Below, in pieces: positions 46,503-54,873 of a stretch of 64,000 bases of DNA. This DNA is from Candidatus Chlamydia sanziniae. GTDB taxonomy: Bacteria > Chlamydiota > Chlamydiia > Chlamydiales > Chlamydiaceae. The stretch spans positions 372,001-436,000 of the forward strand of contig NZ_CP014639.1 of the NCBI RefSeq assembly GCF_001653975.1, in the 5' to 3' direction. Each line of letters begins with the position of its first letter. Position 1 is the stretch's first letter. Both the position numbers and the translations under genes were made by a program. The notes under the pieces are model-generated. The model ran no database searches, was not told the DNA's origin, and saw nothing but the letters and a program-made list of their open reading frames with translations.

Positions 46503-47039
46503 TTAACATAGGTATACCTGGGAAAGTGGAATGTCATGAGATTCTCTAGGGAGAACGTTGATGTTTTGCTCTACGTATCCCACACCTATGGACAGTAGGT
46601 GAGGATGATCATCTAGCCAACGATCATAAAACCCTTTTCCATAACCAAGACGATACTTTTGCTGGTCAAAGGCAAGACCAGGAACTAAGACATGGGTGAT
46701 TTTATTGCTGGGAATTTCTTTGAGATGCGGAACCATTGTTTGTCGAGAAGAAAGAGTAGCAAGTATTTCAAGAGAGGGAACATGGACGGGAAAGAAGTAT
46801 TTTCCACATACTTGGGGAAGTGCTAAAGTAAACTTTTGGGCAAGCACATGATTAGCAGCGTTCATATCTATTTCAGAATTACACGACGCAAAGGATAAGA
46901 CAATACTTTTGCTAGGAAAACTTTGTACAAATGTGGTCATGGCTACTGCTGCTGTACGCACTCGTTGCGTAGAGAGATTCCTTCGTAGTGAGGTAAAGGT
47001 TTTTCGTAGTTCTGTTTTTTCTGTTTTGAGATTAGTCAT
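46503..47039 (-). CDS. fau: 5-formyltetrahydrofolate cyclo-ligase
   Basis: 178 residues, YgfA/MTHFS family. It converts 5-formyl-THF to 5,10-methenyl-THF with ATP. Visible are the N-terminal KTELRKTFTSLRRNL (substrate/ATP lysine-arginine region), VLVPGLAFDQQKYRLGYGKGFYDRWL (family signature, with RLGYGKGFYDR intact) and DIPLSQV near the C terminus. It links to the folate cluster functionally but is separated from it by recA. It is followed upstream at 11 bases by the CT648-like gene, so it is probably the last gene of the CT646-647-648-fau operon. Confidence 0.93.
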   Translation of the reverse strand: MTNLKTEKTELRKTFTSLRRNLSTQRVRTAAVAMTTFVQSFPSKSIVLSFASCNSEIDMNAANHVLAQKFTLALPQVCGKYFFPVHVPSLEILATLSSRQTMVPHLKEIPSNKITHVLVPGLAFDQQKYRLGYGKGFYDRWLDDHPHLLSIGVGYVEQNINVLPRESHDIPLSQVYLC

Positions 47040-47050
47040 AAGAAAACAAA

Positions 47051-48334
47051 TTAATTGGTTAAAGGTTTACCATCTTGATAGGGGATTTTCTTCGTAATTA
47101 TTCCTAAGGGAGAGAAAAATACCGCAGTACCACAACCTTTTTCTACTTTGGTATAAGCATGCCGATCTCCTAGGCGGAAGTACTCACCCTTAATAAGAAG
47201 TTCATTGTCATATTCCTCTGTTGCCATAACGTGTCCTTCAGGATAGTACGTGGTAAACAAGCCAGATTTTTTATTATTTACTAATTCTCTACAACTTTCT
47301 AAAGCTCCATTAGGATACCAGCTTTTCACTGTTCCTTGTAAAAGACCTTCGTGCCAATGAAGTAAGAGTTTAGGTTTTCCTGTATCGGAATAGAAGAAGT
47401 ATTCTTCACCTTCTTTGACCCCATGGCTTAGGGTATAGGTTTGGAGGATGTTTTTCCCAAAGTTGTCAAATATCGTGATTTTGCCATTAGGCTCTCCTTG
47501 ATAAAAAGATCGTGTTTCTACAATGGCATATTTACCATAAATTGCTTGGATTCCCTCGCCATTGGATATAATGAAAACTATTTCTTGTGTATGGGGGTCT
47601 CGGTATTCAGCAGAAATTAAGTATCCGAGATTATAGTTTTCGTGGGCTAATACAATGCCGGATTTTTCTTCATAACGAATTGTGGGTCCGTGTTTTTTCC
47701 CATCTTGATAAGTTTGTATTTTTAATAATGTCCCCGTAGATGTGTAAGTGAAGAACTCTCCGTGGGCATGACCTTTATGGTATGAGCACTCTTTCCAAAT
47801 TTGCCCATTAGAATGGTAATACAAAGAAAGGCCTTCTAATAACCCTTTCTCATAAATAATGATGGCTTCTAAACATCCAGCATCGTTATATGCAAAAGTT
47901 GTTTGATCAAAAAGCCAGCTAGATTCTGCAGAAGGGTGGAGGTCTGCAATACCACCAAGAACTTCTGCTTGAATTTTAATTTTACCATTGGCATGCCATT
48001 CGCGATATCTCCCACAGGCTCGATTATTCACACACTCAAGATATTGTTTGAGCTGACCATTGTTATGGTACGTTGTTAGACAAGAGACACTTTCTCCCCG
48101 TTTGTTCTTGTACATTCGCATTACTTTTTGATAAGGTTGCGGAGAGAGAAAGTCCATTTTGGCGTATTTTTTTAACTTCTCTTTAGAACAAATAGTTTCT
48201 GATAAACCATTCCGGTCTATAATATTAATTCCTGTAAGTGTTAATTTTTTATAGGTGCCTACCTCCCCATAAAGAGGAACGATATGAATTAAAGAACAGC
48301 ATAGGAATAGATAAAATATTTTTTTTATATCCAT
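47051..48334 (-). CDS. Secreted MORN-variant repeat protein (CT648-like)
   Basis: 427 residues with a signal peptide (MDIKKIFYLFLCCSLIHIVPLYG). At least six repeats of the YwqK/MORN-variant type (COG2849) follow, built on patterns such as YHNGQLKQYLECVNN, YHSNGQIWKECSYHKG, YTSTGTLLKIQTYQDGKKHG and YPNGALESCRELVNNKKSG. These are antiparallel beta-strand repeats of unknown ligand. No catalytic motif is seen. It is probably periplasmic or surface-exposed. It overlaps the end of the CT647-like gene by 10 bases, so it is translated with it. Confidence 0.78.
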   Translation of the reverse strand: MDIKKIFYLFLCCSLIHIVPLYGEVGTYKKLTLTGINIIDRNGLSETICSKEKLKKYAKMDFLSPQPYQKVMRMYKNKRGESVSCLTTYHNNGQLKQYLECVNNRACGRYREWHANGKIKIQAEVLGGIADLHPSAESSWLFDQTTFAYNDAGCLEAIIIYEKGLLEGLSLYYHSNGQIWKECSYHKGHAHGEFFTYTSTGTLLKIQTYQDGKKHGPTIRYEEKSGIVLAHENYNLGYLISAEYRDPHTQEIVFIISNGEGIQAIYGKYAIVETRSFYQGEPNGKITIFDNFGKNILQTYTLSHGVKEGEEYFFYSDTGKPKLLLHWHEGLLQGTVKSWYPNGALESCRELVNNKKSGLFTTYYPEGHVMATEEYDNELLIKGEYFRLGDRHAYTKVEKGCGTAVFFSPLGIITKKIPYQDGKPLTN

Positions 48335-48909
48335 CGACTTATAGCCTCAGCATTTATTAACCACACTTCATTATTTAAAGGTGTCGTTTGTTTGGTCATC
48401 TCCCAGTGAGTAAAAAAGATGAGAGGGGCTTCGGGATTTTCTGGATTGAATAAGGAAAACAAGGATTGGATATCGTCGTTATCCATTTCAAGAGCGTGTT
48501 CTAGGTGTATCAGAGTAATGTCACTGTAAGTTTTTTCTTTTATCCAACGGAGCTGATTTTTAGCATTTTCTAAGGCGTGTTTTCTAGCCCAGATTTCTTT
48601 GCTTTGAGCTAAAACAGAATGAGGCTGAAGAGTATCTAACCGAGCATGCTCTTGTTTTAATAGGGAAAGATTTTGGCATTGCTTATTCAGGGTTTCTACA
48701 GTGACATTCTCCCGATTGTTTATTAATTGCATGTTATGTTTTGTAATATAATTCTCATGATCTTTCTTGATTTTTAACGTAAAAATTTGAGAGTTTAACT
48801 CTGCCCAATGTTGAGCTGTCGTTACATGCTTAATCACAATACCTAGGATGGGGAGGCAACTACTAAGAATTAGGCTACTAAGAATTAGAGTAGAGGTCCA
48901 TTTTTTCAT
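48325..48909 (-). CDS. Single-pass or lipoprotein-like protein, possible PilO/GspM-type subunit (CT647-like)
   Basis: 194 residues. The hydrophobic N terminus (about 7-30) contains LILSSC, which could be either a lipobox or part of a membrane helix. A charged helical region follows (about 45-110, including NKQCQNLSLLKQEHARLDTL), then a short alpha/beta C-terminal part (to RWI). One N-terminal helix, a coiled coil and a small periplasmic fold is the layout of PilO/GspM proteins. With the PilM/PilN- or GspL-like gene just upstream (seven-base gap) this is a plausible but unproven assignment. Confidence 0.6.
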   Translation of the reverse strand: MKKWTSTLILSSLILSSCLPILGIVIKHVTTAQHWAELNSQIFTLKIKKDHENYITKHNMQLINNRENVTVETLNKQCQNLSLLKQEHARLDTLQPHSVLAQSKEIWARKHALENAKNQLRWIKEKTYSDITLIHLEHALEMDNDDIQSLFSLFNPENPEAPLIFFTHWEMTKQTTPLNNEVWLINAEAISRWI

Positions 48910-48916
48910 AATATTC

Positions 48917-50308
48917 CTAAGAGGTTAAGGTGAATTGAAGTTGGAAAGATTGCTCGTCTCCCAAAGTTTGAGAAACATGGTGAAGTTTAGGATGATCGGA
49001 GATTTTCTTTAGAAATTGGAAGACTTCTTCATGTTTTCCTTGACCTTGCACTTCTACAGTAGCTCTGTAGGGGAGGTTAGGGTTTTCTTGGCATGGAAAA
49101 CTCGTTAGGTTGTAGCAAAAATACGAGAAAGTTAAAGAGGGACTATGTTTCGCTAGAGCAAGAAGAAACCGTATTGTTTGCTCGCTTGTAGGAATTGTAG
49201 GTAAATAGGAATAGCTTGTTGTGGAATGGTGCTTATCTATTTTTTTAATCACCTGCTTCGCTGCTTTTAAAGATTTAGGTAAATTAGGTTCTTCAGGACA
49301 AACTAAAGCAAAGTGATTCGCAACAGTATTTGAGAGTGCTTTGAGCTTTACTGTGGAAGCTATCCCCAGAACTAAGGTAACAAGCAGAGCAAATTGTCCA
49401 ATAAGTATTGCAGAGCGCTGTAACCAATGTTTTTGTGCTGTTGGAGAAGAGCTTGTTGTATCATAGGGGAAGGTAAACGCATTTTTTGATGCACCCTGGT
49501 ATGCTGCAGTAATTGCATCACCATAAATTGCCCAGTCATCCTCTTCGACATTAAAAGTCATTAATTGACAAACAACGAGGGGAAGGGAAAGTTTTTGTTC
49601 CACGGCTTTTTTTAAAGCTGATGAAAGTTGTGCAATATGAATAGAGGGAAGAACTGTATTTGGAAAGGCTTCTTGTATATATTGTAGGGTAGCATGAAGA
49701 TCTTCGCAACTTTTCTTAGCTGTGCAATTAGGAAAAGAACGGGCAACTAATAGGGCACGATCTTTTACAAAAATCGTGGTAATCTCGTTAGGACCTGCAT
49801 AAATGAGAAAATAGGCACGTAATGCTTTTAAGGGACTTTGCTCTGCTAAGAAGAAAATGTCAGCAGCTCGGCAAGAAAGAGTCGTAGGAAAAATTTGTGT
49901 CTGAGATAAGAAAGAGAGTTCTAAGTTTAGAGTGCTTTTTTGAGCTATCCATAGAGTCAGGGGGGTGTCTCCCTTTTCTGTAGCTTTATTGAGTTGGGGA
50001 CGAACTATCAAAGATTCCCAAGGTAAGGCTAAGCTGGCTTCGAGATTGGTAAGAGCTACTTGTAAAATATTTTTTTTGTTTTTTAACGAAGAAAAAGAGC
50101 CTTTAACAAGAACTTCCGAACCTGAAAGAGAAAACGTGGCTACGGCTGTAAAATATTTTTTAGGACAAGACCATTTTTCTCCCTCAAGGATTTGTTGGCA
50201 ATGACGTACTATCCATCCTTTACAGCTTTTTTGCAAAATTGCTATTTTAATAGTGCGATCTGCATCTCTGGTTATCCCAATACGGTAGAAAGGAAGTTTG
50301 AAATTCAT
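48917..50308 (-). CDS. GspL/PilM-PilN-like inner-membrane protein (CT646-like)
   Basis: 463 residues. Residues 1-~285 read like the cytoplasmic actin-like fold of PilM/GspL (IAILQKSCKGW; AYFLIYAGPNEITTIFVKDRALLVARSFPN; DAITAAYQGA). One membrane helix follows (about 299-322, AILIGQFALLVTLVLGIAS). After it come a coiled stretch and a ferredoxin-like end (residues ~375-463) with the PilN-type order: LLALAKHSPSLTFSYF, then YRATVEVQGQGKHEEVFQFLKKI and QFTLTS. This is the architecture of GspL. Chlamydiae have gspD-G-like genes elsewhere but no annotated GspL/M. Assignment is by architecture, not by confirmed homology. Confidence 0.62.
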   Translation of the reverse strand: MNFKLPFYRIGITRDADRTIKIAILQKSCKGWIVRHCQQILEGEKWSCPKKYFTAVATFSLSGSEVLVKGSFSSLKNKKNILQVALTNLEASLALPWESLIVRPQLNKATEKGDTPLTLWIAQKSTLNLELSFLSQTQIFPTTLSCRAADIFFLAEQSPLKALRAYFLIYAGPNEITTIFVKDRALLVARSFPNCTAKKSCEDLHATLQYIQEAFPNTVLPSIHIAQLSSALKKAVEQKLSLPLVVCQLMTFNVEEDDWAIYGDAITAAYQGASKNAFTFPYDTTSSSPTAQKHWLQRSAILIGQFALLVTLVLGIASTVKLKALSNTVANHFALVCPEEPNLPKSLKAAKQVIKKIDKHHSTTSYSYLPTIPTSEQTIRFLLALAKHSPSLTFSYFCYNLTSFPCQENPNLPYRATVEVQGQGKHEEVFQFLKKISDHPKLHHVSQTLGDEQSFQLQFTLTS

Positions 50309-50408
50309 AGTGCGTGGGTTCTTTAAAATATAAAGTCAGACATTTTAATAGATAAAAGCCTCTTTTTCAAGAAAAAGGCATGATAATTGTAATTAAGAGA
50401 GTAGAGTG

Positions 50409-50705
50409 ATGGTATCTTATTTTTTAAGAACGCTTATTAATGTTTATAGTTTTTTAATTTTAGTGTATATTCTTGCTTCTTGGGTTCCTGATTGCCATAG
50501 AGCTTCGTGGTACCAGTTTGTTTGTAAGTTAGTAGGGCCTTATCTCAACCTATTTCGCAAAATTATTCCTCGTATTGGCTTCATTGACATCAGTCCTGTC
50601 ATTGCTTTACTTTGTTTGGGAATTCTGCCTTTTGTTATATTGAGAATTTTGCATTTTGTTATTCTAAATATTTTTCAATCTCCATGGCTTCTCCAATATA
50701 TATAA
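50409..50705 (+). CDS. yggT: YggT-family membrane protein
   Basis: 98 residues from the ATG directly after an alternative GTG. Two hydrophobic segments (about 5-25 and 60-85) flank the family signature (LASWVPDCHRASWYQFVCKLVGPYLNLFRKIIPRIGFIDISPVIALL, with the conserved PYL..FR..IP..G..DISP). The family is linked with osmotic tolerance, cell division or pilus loci, with no defined biochemistry. It is divergent from the GspL-like gene across 100 bases and overlaps dus by 22. Confidence 0.85.
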   Translation: MVSYFLRTLINVYSFLILVYILASWVPDCHRASWYQFVCKLVGPYLNLFRKIIPRIGFIDISPVIALLCLGILPFVILRILHFVILNIFQSPWLLQYI

Positions 50706-51697
50706 AAAATCTTTTACTTAGTTCTTCTATAGTTTATGCCCCTTTAGCAGGTTTTTCTGATTATCCTTATAGGCGGATGTCTGCATTGTATCGCCCCGGA
50801 TTAATGTTTTGTGAGATGGTAAAAGTAGAAGGATTGTTGCATGCTCCAAAGCGTACATTAAAGCTTTTGAGTTATGAAGAAACAATGCGGCCTATTGGTG
50901 CTCAGCTGTGTGGGAGTTCTCCCGATGCTATCGGCGAAGCGGCGAAAATCGTCGAAAACCTCGGTTTTGATCTTATAGATTTAAATTGTGGTTGCCCAAC
51001 GGATAGAATTACTAAAGATGGCAGTGGCTCCGGACTTCTAAAAACCCCCCAATTGCTAGAAAAAATTATAGAAAAAATTGTAGAAAGCGTCACTATTCCC
51101 ATAACAGTGAAAATCCGTTCGGGATGGGATGCAACACACATCAATGTAGAAGAAATTGTAGGGCTCCTACGAAATGCCGGTGCTCATGCAGTTTTTGTTC
51201 ATGGAAGAACGCGTGCTCAAGCTTATCATGGTTCGAGCAGGCGCGATTATATTGCTCGGGCTAAAATTGCCGCAGGTAAGGATTTTCCTGTTTTCGGTAA
51301 TGGGGATATCTTTTCCCCAGAAGCTGCTCAAGAGATGTTGACAACGGGATGTGATGGTCTTCTGATCGCACGAGGCGCTATAGGAGCACCCTGGATGGCT
51401 CACCATATCAAGGAGTATTTGAAAACAGGAACTTATCAAAAACCTACATTTGCTATGAGGAAAGAAGCTTTCATACAACATATGCAATGGGTAGAAGAAT
51501 ATTATCAAAGTGAAAGCAAGTTTCTCACAGAAACTCGAAAACTCTGCGGACATTATTTAGTCTCTGCTGCTAAAGTGCGTTTTTTACGTGCTGCTTTAGC
51601 AAAGGCCTTGTCATTTCAAGAGGTTTACAAACTTATAGAGGACTATCAAGAAGCTGATGATGAATCTTCATCTTGTTTGGCTCTAGTTAAATGTTGA
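50684..51697 (+). CDS. dus: tRNA-dihydrouridine synthase
   Basis: 337 residues from the ATG at MASPIYIKN, inside the end of yggT; the frame extends upstream but homology begins here. FMN-dependent TIM barrel: YAPLAGFSDYPYRRM, GAQLCGSSPDAIGEAA, IDLNCGCPTDRITKDGSGSGLL (catalytic Cys in the NCGCP motif), VKIRSGWD, VHGRTRAQAYHG, FGNGDIFSP, LIARGAIGAPW. It reduces uridines in the tRNA D-loop. Which of the Dus subtypes it is cannot be settled by eye; DusB/NifR3 is likeliest. Its 3' end overlaps convergent topA by 52 bases. Confidence 0.94.
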   Translation: MASPIYIKNLLLSSSIVYAPLAGFSDYPYRRMSALYRPGLMFCEMVKVEGLLHAPKRTLKLLSYEETMRPIGAQLCGSSPDAIGEAAKIVENLGFDLIDLNCGCPTDRITKDGSGSGLLKTPQLLEKIIEKIVESVTIPITVKIRSGWDATHINVEEIVGLLRNAGAHAVFVHGRTRAQAYHGSSRRDYIARAKIAAGKDFPVFGNGDIFSPEAAQEMLTTGCDGLLIARGAIGAPWMAHHIKEYLKTGTYQKPTFAMRKEAFIQHMQWVEEYYQSESKFLTETRKLCGHYLVSAAKVRFLRAALAKALSFQEVYKLIEDYQEADDESSSCLALVKC

Positions 51698-54228
51698 CTT
51701 AAGAATTTTGGTAACTGAAACATATCCACAGGTGTGTTGCCAATAATAGCCGCTAATTTACTATCAGGGACTAAAAGTTTTTTATTCTCAGGCGACTGGA
51801 GATTATGGTCTTTAATGTATTGCCATAGTTTCTTAGTTGCTTCTCCTCGTGAGACATGTGTATTCCCAATCATATCAGCTAAAGATGAAGAAGGCGTGAA
51901 TAAAGGAGATTTTTTAGTTGTAGCATCTTTCTTTTTTGCTTTTGTTTTGCTTTTTGCTGCAGATCTCTTTTTATTAGATTTCTTTTTTTTGTATGGTGTT
52001 TTAGGTGTTCCTGCGTATTTAGTAATTACGGGATCTATGGAATTACCAATGACACTACAATCTGGGTATTCCGAACAGGAATAGAAAATTTTATTGTAAC
52101 GCGAACGTTTTGGCAAAATAGTTCCTGAACATCCTAAGGCAGGACAAGAAATAAGCTCTTCTTGTTTGACTTCTTCACCTTTTTTATGAATAGAAATGGT
52201 CCCTCGGCATTTAGGATAATTTTCACATCCTAAGAATGTTCCGTAACGTCCATGGCGTACTTTCATAACGCCCCTACAAAGTGGACATGGGCTGTCCCAA
52301 GGTGTGTCGGCAGCGTAATCATTTTTATTAAAAATGAGCTCTTCCTCAGAAGTACGATAATCACATTCGGGATATTTAGAACAACCATAGAAGTAACTAT
52401 TTTTAGACCAAATTTTAACCAATTTACCCTGAGAACACTTCTCACACTGTATGTCTGTGAGAATTCTAGGAATCACGGCTTCTTTCTCTGCTGTAATGAC
52501 AACGGGAAGAAATTGATCCCAGAATTCTTTAAGAAGTAGCTTCCAGGGTTTTTTATTATCGGCGATTAGTTCTAACTCATCTTCCATTAGAGCTGTAAAA
52601 CTTATATCCATGATCCTTGGAAAATTTGTTTCTAGGAATTGCGAAATGATTTTTCCAAGTTCTGTGGGGCGTAGGCGTTGGTTTTCTTTCGTAGTGTAAT
52701 CTCGACTTTGGATTTTATTCATAATCGTTGCGTAGGTTGAAGGACGCCCTATACCAGACTTTTCTAATTCTTTAACTAGAGAAGCTTCTGTAAACCTAGG
52801 CAAAGGTTTAGTAAAAGCTTGTTCTATAGAAACTTTTTCTTTCTCTAGAATATCTTGGGCATGTAAAAGAGGGAGGGGATGATCTTCTTCTTGTTCATTA
52901 TCATCGTCTTGTTTTTCTTCGTAGATTGCTAAGAATCCTTTAAATTTTAATAATGATCCTGCGGAGCGAAGCTCTACGCGTTTATCTGTAGTAATCTGAA
53001 TGGCTAAGGTGTCATAAATTGCCGGGGTCATTTGCGAAGCAATAAAACGTTTCCAGATAAGGTTGTAAATTTTATACTGATCTTCGGAAAGTTTTCTTAT
53101 AATCTGATTTGGAGAAAGAAAAATGTCTGTAGGACGGATGGCTTCATGGGCATCCTGCGTCATTTTTTTCGTAATATATATATTGGGTTTTTCAGGTAAG
53201 TAATCTTTCCCAAAGGTTTGTTGAATCAGGCTTCTAGCAATGTTTATAGCCTCAGGATCTGTGCGAACAGAATCTGTACGCATGTAAGTAATCAATCCTA
53301 TAGAGTCTTCATTATCAAGTTCAATGCCTTCGTATAAAGTTTGAGCTACGGACATAGTCTTAGAAGCAGAAAAACGAAAATGGCGACTCGCTTCTTGTTG
53401 CAATGTAGATGTAATGAAAGGAGGAAGAGCGTTGCGTCGTTTTTCTTTGGCCTCTACGCGAGCTACCTTATAAATGGCATTTTCTAAAAGATCTGCATAA
53501 TACTGAGCCTTCTTTTCAGAATTAATCAGAAGAACGTCATCTTCTGTTTTGTCGTCAGTGAGCTCCCTTTCCCATTTTTTCCCTTCTGCGGCATAAAGAT
53601 AAGCCCAAAATGTCTTTGTCGTTTTAGGGTCTTGCATTAATACGCGAATATTCCAATATTCTACAGGAGTGAAGGCTTCGATGGCCTTCTCACGATCTAC
53701 CACAAGTTTCAACGCAACAGATTGTACACGACCTGCGGATATTCCCGAACGTTGTTGTAGTTTGCGACTAAGAATAGGAGAAATCTTATAGCCTACAATA
53801 CGATCTAAAAGGCGCCGTGCTTGTTGTGCATTGACGAGAGCCATGTTGATTTCTCTTGGATGCTTTAAAGCTTCTGTAACGGCACCTTGAGTAATGGCAT
53901 TGAACGATACTCTTTGGATGGGGGTATCTTTAGGAAGCTGGTTAGCAATATGCCAAGCAATTGCCTCTCCTTCTCTGTCAGGATCTGGAGAAAGATAAAC
54001 TTGGTCACATTTAGCAGCTAATTTACAAATTTGACTTATGACTTCCTGTTTATCAGGCAATACTTGATATTGAGGGTCAAAATCGTGTTCTACGTCAATA
54101 CCAAATTCTTTAGCCGGAAGATCTACGATGTGTCCTATAGATGACGCAAAAACAAACCTATTTCCTAAAAATTTCTGAAGGGTTTTGATTTTGGCAGGAG
54201 ATTCCACTATGATTAAGGATTTCTTCAT
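51646..54228 (-). CDS. topA: DNA topoisomerase I with C-terminal SWIB domain
   Basis: 860 residues. The N-terminal Toprim domain (LIIVESPAKIKTLQKFLG; LSPDPDREGEAIAWHIA) and type IA core (active-site Tyr in LITYMRTDSVRT; SGIGRPSTYATIMNKIQ) are intact. Three Cys4 zinc modules follow (about residues 595-720, each with CPxC or CxxCxxG-type pairs), then a Lys/Ser-rich linker and a SWIB/MDM2-like domain (about 775-850, LADMIGNTHVSRGEATKKLWQYIKDHNL; LAAIIG). The enzyme relaxes negative supercoils. The SWIB fusion is a recognised chlamydial oddity. SWIB domains occur in eukaryotic chromatin remodellers. Confidence 0.96.
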   Translation of the reverse strand: MKKSLIIVESPAKIKTLQKFLGNRFVFASSIGHIVDLPAKEFGIDVEHDFDPQYQVLPDKQEVISQICKLAAKCDQVYLSPDPDREGEAIAWHIANQLPKDTPIQRVSFNAITQGAVTEALKHPREINMALVNAQQARRLLDRIVGYKISPILSRKLQQRSGISAGRVQSVALKLVVDREKAIEAFTPVEYWNIRVLMQDPKTTKTFWAYLYAAEGKKWERELTDDKTEDDVLLINSEKKAQYYADLLENAIYKVARVEAKEKRRNALPPFITSTLQQEASRHFRFSASKTMSVAQTLYEGIELDNEDSIGLITYMRTDSVRTDPEAINIARSLIQQTFGKDYLPEKPNIYITKKMTQDAHEAIRPTDIFLSPNQIIRKLSEDQYKIYNLIWKRFIASQMTPAIYDTLAIQITTDKRVELRSAGSLLKFKGFLAIYEEKQDDDNEQEEDHPLPLLHAQDILEKEKVSIEQAFTKPLPRFTEASLVKELEKSGIGRPSTYATIMNKIQSRDYTTKENQRLRPTELGKIISQFLETNFPRIMDISFTALMEDELELIADNKKPWKLLLKEFWDQFLPVVITAEKEAVIPRILTDIQCEKCSQGKLVKIWSKNSYFYGCSKYPECDYRTSEEELIFNKNDYAADTPWDSPCPLCRGVMKVRHGRYGTFLGCENYPKCRGTISIHKKGEEVKQEELISCPALGCSGTILPKRSRYNKIFYSCSEYPDCSVIGNSIDPVITKYAGTPKTPYKKKKSNKKRSAAKSKTKAKKKDATTKKSPLFTPSSSLADMIGNTHVSRGEATKKLWQYIKDHNLQSPENKKLLVPDSKLAAIIGNTPVDMFQLPKFLSQHLTRAKQDEDSSSAS

Positions 54229-54873
54229 TAATTTAACTACGTGAACCCCCTCCCGGATTTCTCATCACGGAAAGGAAACGCAACTCCTTTTTGCTAATTT
54301 AATTCCCTAGTGTCTAGAAAAATGTTCTCATGCAAACATATAGTATTTATTGCAAGCTTTTGCTATTCGAATATTCTTAGCTTTTTACAGCGATAAGACT
54401 AAGTATAACACTTGTCAAAGCAACCAAGCCATATAGCCCATGAAAGCATAGCGTTTTATGAATACACATTTATACTTTTTAAAAAATGTAGAACACTATA
54501 CACGCTATGTCTGCGCTCTTCTATGCTAGGAGTTCAAAGACATAATCCTACTTCCATAATAATCTAACTTAGAAAGAGCTTGGTATCGCTATGGTTATTG
54601 AGTATGAAGCAGATTCTTTTCAAGGGAATAATGTGATAGAAAAATCCAATTTTTATCAGTAAACTCGAGGTATAAGATTTTTATCATAAAAAGCTAAAAA
54701 GAAGGTAGGGAGAAATTTTTGAAACCTTAGTTTGAGCAAAAAAAATATTTTTTATAAAAATCACTCTTCTTTGCTTGGAAGACTTAGACTTTTCTTGTTA
54801 GCGATTTTAGTTTATTTTAACAATGAATCAAAAAAATCTTTGATAAATGTAGTGAAAAGTAAGGAGAATTTAC
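54229..54873. other. Long divergent intergenic region between topA and the HExxH protein gene
   Basis: 645 bases, the longest gap in the window. On the minus strand TTGACA (54413-54418) and TATCGC at 17-base spacing form a possible topA promoter ~160 bases before its start. AAAGGA/TCCTTT (around 54270-54290) is a small hairpin. A 23-codon frame at 54591 and a TTG frame at 54732 lack ribosome binding sites. AAGGAG at 54861 serves the next gene. I recognise no RNA gene. Confidence 0.5.
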
